Source of the DNA: Thermoplasmata archaeon
Lineage (GTDB): Archaea; Thermoplasmatota; E2; DHVEG-1
Assembly (NCBI GenBank): GCA_020054475.1
Contig: JAHWGJ010000018.1
Coordinates: 1 to 36,551 of the forward strand
DNA length: 36,551 nucleotides
Reading direction: 5' to 3'
A program made the translations under genes and the position numbers. This document shows, piece after piece, positions 33,716-36,551 of this stretch (position 1 is the stretch's first letter; each line of letters opens with the position of its first letter). The notes beneath the pieces are model-generated. The model was not told the origin of the DNA. It saw nothing but the letters and a program-made list of their open reading frames with translations, and ran no database searches.

Positions 33716-33815
33716 AACTATAATGTAATCACATTTTATATATTTTGTGGTTTATTTTACTCATTTTATGGCTATAAAGTAGATAAGTATATATAGGTGT
33801 AGCTACATTATAGTT
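33716..33815. repeat. 12-bp inverted repeat in the divergent transposase promoter region
   Basis: AACTATAATGTA (33716-33727) and its exact complement TACATTATAGTT (33804-33815) flank the shared promoter region between the DUF2080-type gene and the transposase. They could be an operator pair, transposase-binding sites, or part of an inverted terminal end. The second arm lies 18 bp before the transposase ATG, next to the GGAG at 33821-33824. Confidence 0.6.
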
Positions 33816-34993
33816 ACATAGGAGTTAAAGAATATGAGTAGAACTGAAATATGGCAAGACCAAAAAACACCCGCACTAGCAATAGTAGCAAGAGGAGACC
33901 AAATAAAAACAATCATACCAAACAACAAATACACAGTACAATCACAAAGCAAACCAGAGAACTACTATACAATCCATCATTATCAAGAAAACAAGTGGGT
34001 ATGCAATTGTATACACCATCAAGCAACAAAAAGAAACTGTATTCATATTCTATCAGTAAAATTTCAACAATCACTAAAAGAAACAAAAGACACCGTCTTT
34101 GAAGCATCTATAAAATGTGATAAATGCAACAGTGCAGACATTGTAAAAAATGGAAAAAGGAAAAACAAAAGCGGAGTAATAAACCGCTACCTCTGCAAAG
34201 AATGTGGTTATAGATTTACCGATAATGATGGATTCAAGAAACGCAGAAGCAACCCTGAAAAAATAGCACTAGCACTCGACCTATATTTTCGTGGTTTATC
34301 TGTTCGTAAGGTTGCAGAGCATTTCCAACAAGTCTACAATCTACATATCAGCCATATGACAGTATACAGATGGATATATAATTACAGTAAACTAGCTTCC
34401 AAATGGATGGATAAACAGAATACACCAACAGGTAAAACATGGCATATAGATGAGACAATGCTAAAAGTAGATGGTGAATTTCGTTATCTCTGGAATGTTC
34501 TCGATAGTGAAAGCCGATACCTTTTAGCCACCCATGTCAGTAAACATCGAGGTATCAAAGATGCACAACAACCAATCAAGAAAGCAAAGAAAGCTACAAG
34601 TGATAGACCAAAAGAAGTATTAACCGATGGACTTAGAACTTATCCAAAAGCAATAGTGAAAGAACTAGGAAGACGTGATGTAAAAGGACATTGGGGTTTC
34701 TGGAATCCACATAAAAGAGTACAATCAATAAAAGCAAAAGAAAGCAACAACAGAATAGAGCGTTTTCATGGCACAGAAAAAGAACGTACAAAGGTTATGC
34801 GTGGTTTTGACCAAGAACATGGATGTGCAAACCTTATGGAAGGTTTCCGTGTACATTACAATCTTGTAAAAAACCATCAGGCACTAGGATGTACACCATC
34901 TGAGGCAACGGGTAAACTTGGTATTGATGGTTTCCGATGGTTGAATATTATACAAAATGCAAAAAATAAGAGTTTTATCTAATTATATTATAG
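33718..34993 (+). mobile_element. Insertion sequence carrying an IS6-like transposase (ends tentative)
   Basis: The transposase gene is bracketed by CTATAATGTAATCA (33718-33731) and the imperfect complement of CTATAATATAATTA at 34980-34993, 12 of 14 positions alike. In such AT-rich DNA this match could be chance, and no target duplication is seen. The DUF2080-type gene would lie just outside the left end on this reading; if it belongs to the element the left boundary is further left. Confidence 0.4.
33834..34982 (+). CDS. IS6/IS240-like DDE transposase with SWIM and zinc-ribbon domains
   Basis: A 382-residue transposase. A SWIM-type zinc finger (about 60-85: CNCIHHQATKRNCIH) is followed by an InsA-like zinc ribbon (CDKCNSADIVKNG with CKECGYRFTD, about 98-132), a helix-turn-helix (LSVRKVAEHFQQ) and a DDE catalytic core: WHIDETMLK with the first Asp (about 205), LTDGLRTYP with the second (about 261), and the Glu in NNRIERFHGTEKERTK (about 305). 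RNase-H-fold order and spacing fit the IS6/IS240 group. All three acidic residues and the reading frame are intact, so it may be active. GGAG (33821-33824) is the ribosome-binding site. Codon use differs from the neighbouring housekeeping genes. Confidence 0.88.
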   Translation: MSRTEIWQDQKTPALAIVARGDQIKTIIPNNKYTVQSQSKPENYYTIHHYQENKWVCNCIHHQATKRNCIHILSVKFQQSLKETKDTVFEASIKCDKCNSADIVKNGKRKNKSGVINRYLCKECGYRFTDNDGFKKRRSNPEKIALALDLYFRGLSVRKVAEHFQQVYNLHISHMTVYRWIYNYSKLASKWMDKQNTPTGKTWHIDETMLKVDGEFRYLWNVLDSESRYLLATHVSKHRGIKDAQQPIKKAKKATSDRPKEVLTDGLRTYPKAIVKELGRRDVKGHWGFWNPHKRVQSIKAKESNNRIERFHGTEKERTKVMRGFDQEHGCANLMEGFRVHYNLVKNHQALGCTPSEATGKLGIDGFRWLNIIQNAKNKSFI

Positions 34994-35926
34994 ATTATCT
35001 TTAATTTGAATTAAAGTCTCAGAATAATCCTTTCTTATTTCATGTCCTTCAACATTTTTTACTTTAATTTTATCATTGATAACTGCAATATTTTGTACAC
35101 TGTTTATATCTATTTTTATATAATATGCATCTGGAATTATGAAGGTACTACTATAATTATAGGTAAGCGAAAAATTTATAAAAAGAACACTTGGTTTTCC
35201 CTCAATTTTTTTATCTAAATAATCTGGTGGATATTCCCAATATAATAATGTACTATTTGATTCATTAGTTGTAACAAATTTTGGGTTACCTGTGTTATCC
35301 CACTTTGTTCCATATTCTGTTGTAGCTGAAACATTACTTCTTTTAATTACATGGTTTTTATATTCATTATTATCAAATGCTATATAAAAAATAATTGGTC
35401 CTTTAAATTCTCGATTTCCATCATTACAGACAATCATTGTAATATTTTGTGAATTATTCGAAGTATTATTAATAAAAACTCCACCTTTGATGGATTCATT
35501 AATGTATTCATCAATAGTAACCATTTTGCAATCATTTACCATTGGAATAATAAATATTGAAGAAACAATAGGTAAAAAAGAAATGGAAAATGCTACTGAT
35601 GCTGTAACCCACGAATACCAACCTCTTTTTTTATATATTAACAAATATAGTAAAAGTACTATTAGTGATGAACTCCATAAAAACCAATTTATTACTTGGA
35701 TAAACCAACAATCTAAATGAAAACCAAAAAAAACACCTTCAATTACAAATAATAAAAATGAAACACATATTGAAATTATTAATGAACAAATTATTAACTT
35801 TTTTAGATACTCCTTGTTTATATCTCCCCATTTTATTTTCTCCATCATTCTAAAAATTAAAAGAAAACTTATAAGTATTCCTAAAAAAATAATCCCCCGA
35901 TTTGTTACTGCCAAAAAATTAAGCAA
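34988..35926 (-). CDS. Four-helix membrane protein with extracellular domain
   Basis: A 312-residue protein with four transmembrane helices (about 5-27, 40-66, 77-97 and 106-128) and a long exterior C-terminal domain (about 135-312) with many Asn and Ser and an Ig-like strand pattern (NNSQNITMIVCNDGNREFKGPI). No family recognised. The start is a TTG, supported by a near-perfect Shine-Dalgarno GGAGGGTGAT (minus strand, 35929-35938). The stop lies only 5 bp after the transposase stop on the opposite strand and within the tentative right end of the insertion sequence, so the C-terminus may have been altered by insertion. Confidence 0.6.
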   Translation of the reverse strand: MLNFLAVTNRGIIFLGILISFLLIFRMMEKIKWGDINKEYLKKLIICSLIISICVSFLLFVIEGVFFGFHLDCWFIQVINWFLWSSSLIVLLLYLLIYKKRGWYSWVTASVAFSISFLPIVSSIFIIPMVNDCKMVTIDEYINESIKGGVFINNTSNNSQNITMIVCNDGNREFKGPIIFYIAFDNNEYKNHVIKRSNVSATTEYGTKWDNTGNPKFVTTNESNSTLLYWEYPPDYLDKKIEGKPSVLFINFSLTYNYSSTFIIPDAYYIKIDINSVQNIAVINDKIKVKNVEGHEIRKDYSETLIQIKDNL

Positions 35927-36018
35927 AAATCACCCTCCAATTTATAGTACCGGACGGAATAAACTTATATAATTTCATATTTTAATAATTATATCTTATG
36001 TCAAAGACTTATCATTGA

Positions 36019-36324
36019 TTGAAAAGAGCGTTTACTAGTATTATAATCGGTTTTATTCTTGCCCCCATCATAAAATATATTTTAAATTATTATGATTTAG
36101 CAAATTTTATTATATTATTTTATGTACTATCATTCATAGGTATTTATTTTATCTTTAAGAAGATGAAATATTGGTCAATTTGGTACTCATTAGGTTGGAT
36201 ATTTGGAATTATTCTTTTATATAGATTATTAGAAAATTGGGAATTATTTTTATATATAATCGTTTTTATTATTGCTATAGGCTATAATTTAAGATTTAAG
36301 ATAAAGAGAAGTCTAAGAATTTAA
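36019..36324 (+). CDS. Small integral membrane protein
   Basis: A 101-residue hydrophobic protein with four predicted helices (about 5-20, 27-46, 51-70 and 72-90) and a basic C-terminus (RFKIKRSLRI). No ATG precedes the coding frame, so the start is TTG at 36019, directly after the stop of a six-codon reading frame starting with ATG at 35998 (the two overlap as TGATTG). No clear ribosome-binding site is visible. Family unknown. It converges on the surface-protein gene at the window edge, with 7 bp between the stops. Confidence 0.5.
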   Translation: MKRAFTSIIIGFILAPIIKYILNYYDLANFIILFYVLSFIGIYFIFKKMKYWSIWYSLGWIFGIILLYRLLENWELFLYIIVFIIAIGYNLRFKIKRSLRI

Positions 36325-36331
36325 TTAGTTT

Positions 36332-36551
36332 TTATTTCAAATTAAATATGTCATTTAATATATAAAATAAATGTGAATGATTCTTAGTCGATTTTATTAA
36401 AAATGATTTATTTTTTGGCATTGAAATACTTAAAGGATCAGACCAAACACTCTCCAAACCATAAACATCACGAGCCTTCACCCTAACATCAAAAACACCA
36501 CGATCACTCCAAACATAAGAAACATTAACTAAATCACCCGAAACGAAAGGA
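36332..36551 (-). CDS. C-terminus of a PKD-domain surface protein (partial)
   Basis: The minus strand is open from the right edge to TAA at 36332-36334, giving 72 residues. The first part, VWSDRGVFDVRVKARDVYG followed by ESVWSDPLSISMP, is the last half of a PKD or Ig-like domain of the kind common in secreted Thermoplasmatota proteins. After MPKNKS comes a basic, hydrophobic tail (HSHLFYILNDIFNLK). The protein at 16084-17295 ends with the same module order, so the tail may be a shared surface-sorting or anchoring element. The N-terminal functional domains lie outside the window. Confidence 0.75.
   Translation of the reverse strand, partial: PFVSGDLVNVSYVWSDRGVFDVRVKARDVYGLESVWSDPLSISMPKNKSFLIKSTKNHSHLFYILNDIFNLK

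Noticed and set aside
33718-34993. Target-site duplication for the insertion sequence
   Set aside because: The bases flanking the tentative ends do not match; either the ends are wrong or the duplication is lost.
35998-36021. Six-codon upstream frame before the 101-residue membrane protein as a regulatory leader
   Set aside because: Too short to support, no ribosome site; it only explains why the ATG cannot be used as start.

Overview
The window is strongly AT-rich archaeal DNA. Archaeal markers are S15 of the archaeal type, an archaeal-type threonyl-tRNA synthetase, PurP, the KEOPS subunit Pcc1, a RecJ-like DHH protein and a gene set for the archaeal modified mevalonate pathway. TATA boxes sit about 25 nt before probable transcription starts. 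A large secreted gingipain-like (C25) peptidase, PKD-type surface proteins, a beta-helix surface protein and a CrtC/AttH-like exported protein fit an uncultured Thermoplasmatota lineage of the Marine Benthic Group D (Thermoprofundales) kind, known for protein degradation. This placement is inference from gene content.

Layout. 1-102 is the tail of a transposase. 195-4886 is a run of plus-strand genes: small membrane proteins, two YbjQ-family proteins, an alpha/beta-hydrolase lipoprotein, a zinc-ribbon protein and an ABC-2 transporter, behind a promoter carrying two palindromes. A TauE/SafE permease converges on it. 5855-9559 encodes the C25 peptidase, followed by a clear terminator. 9628-14211 (minus) is a compact four-gene operon: HD protein, citrate-lyase alpha-type CoA-transferase, stand-alone citryl-CoA-lyase-type protein and a fused aconitase/isopropylmalate-isomerase-type hydratase. 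Then come a zinc-ribbon protein, two exported proteins and an Lrp/AsnC regulator. 17970-22083 (minus) is an overlapping operon for the mevalonate to isopentenyl phosphate segment: mevalonate kinase, UbiD-type decarboxylase, a small LpdD-like protein, and the two subunits of aconitase-X-type phosphomevalonate dehydratase. 22223-24332 holds two divergent paralogous flippase-like membrane proteins, 24343-26418 a beta-helix protein with a degenerate metalloprotease motif. 26534-32831 is housekeeping: 5-formyl-THF cyclo-ligase, PurP, ThrRS, a membrane protein, Pcc1, RecJ-like DHH protein and S15. 32974-36551 is accessory: two unknown membrane proteins either side of an insertion sequence, a DUF2080-type gene, a small membrane protein and the C-terminus of a PKD surface protein.

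The strongest candidate for an undescribed system is the 9.6-14.2 kb operon. It pairs a CitF-type CoA-transferase with a citrate-synthase-fold lyase, and carries no acyl-carrier subunit, CitE or CitC/CitG/CitX. This suggests a lyase that works on free CoA thioesters, either citrate to oxaloacetate plus acetate, or citramalate to pyruvate plus acetate, fed by the linked hydratase. Second is the mevalonate operon, where the LpdD-like protein lies between the decarboxylase and dehydratase genes and may help mature or hold the prenylated flavin cofactor.
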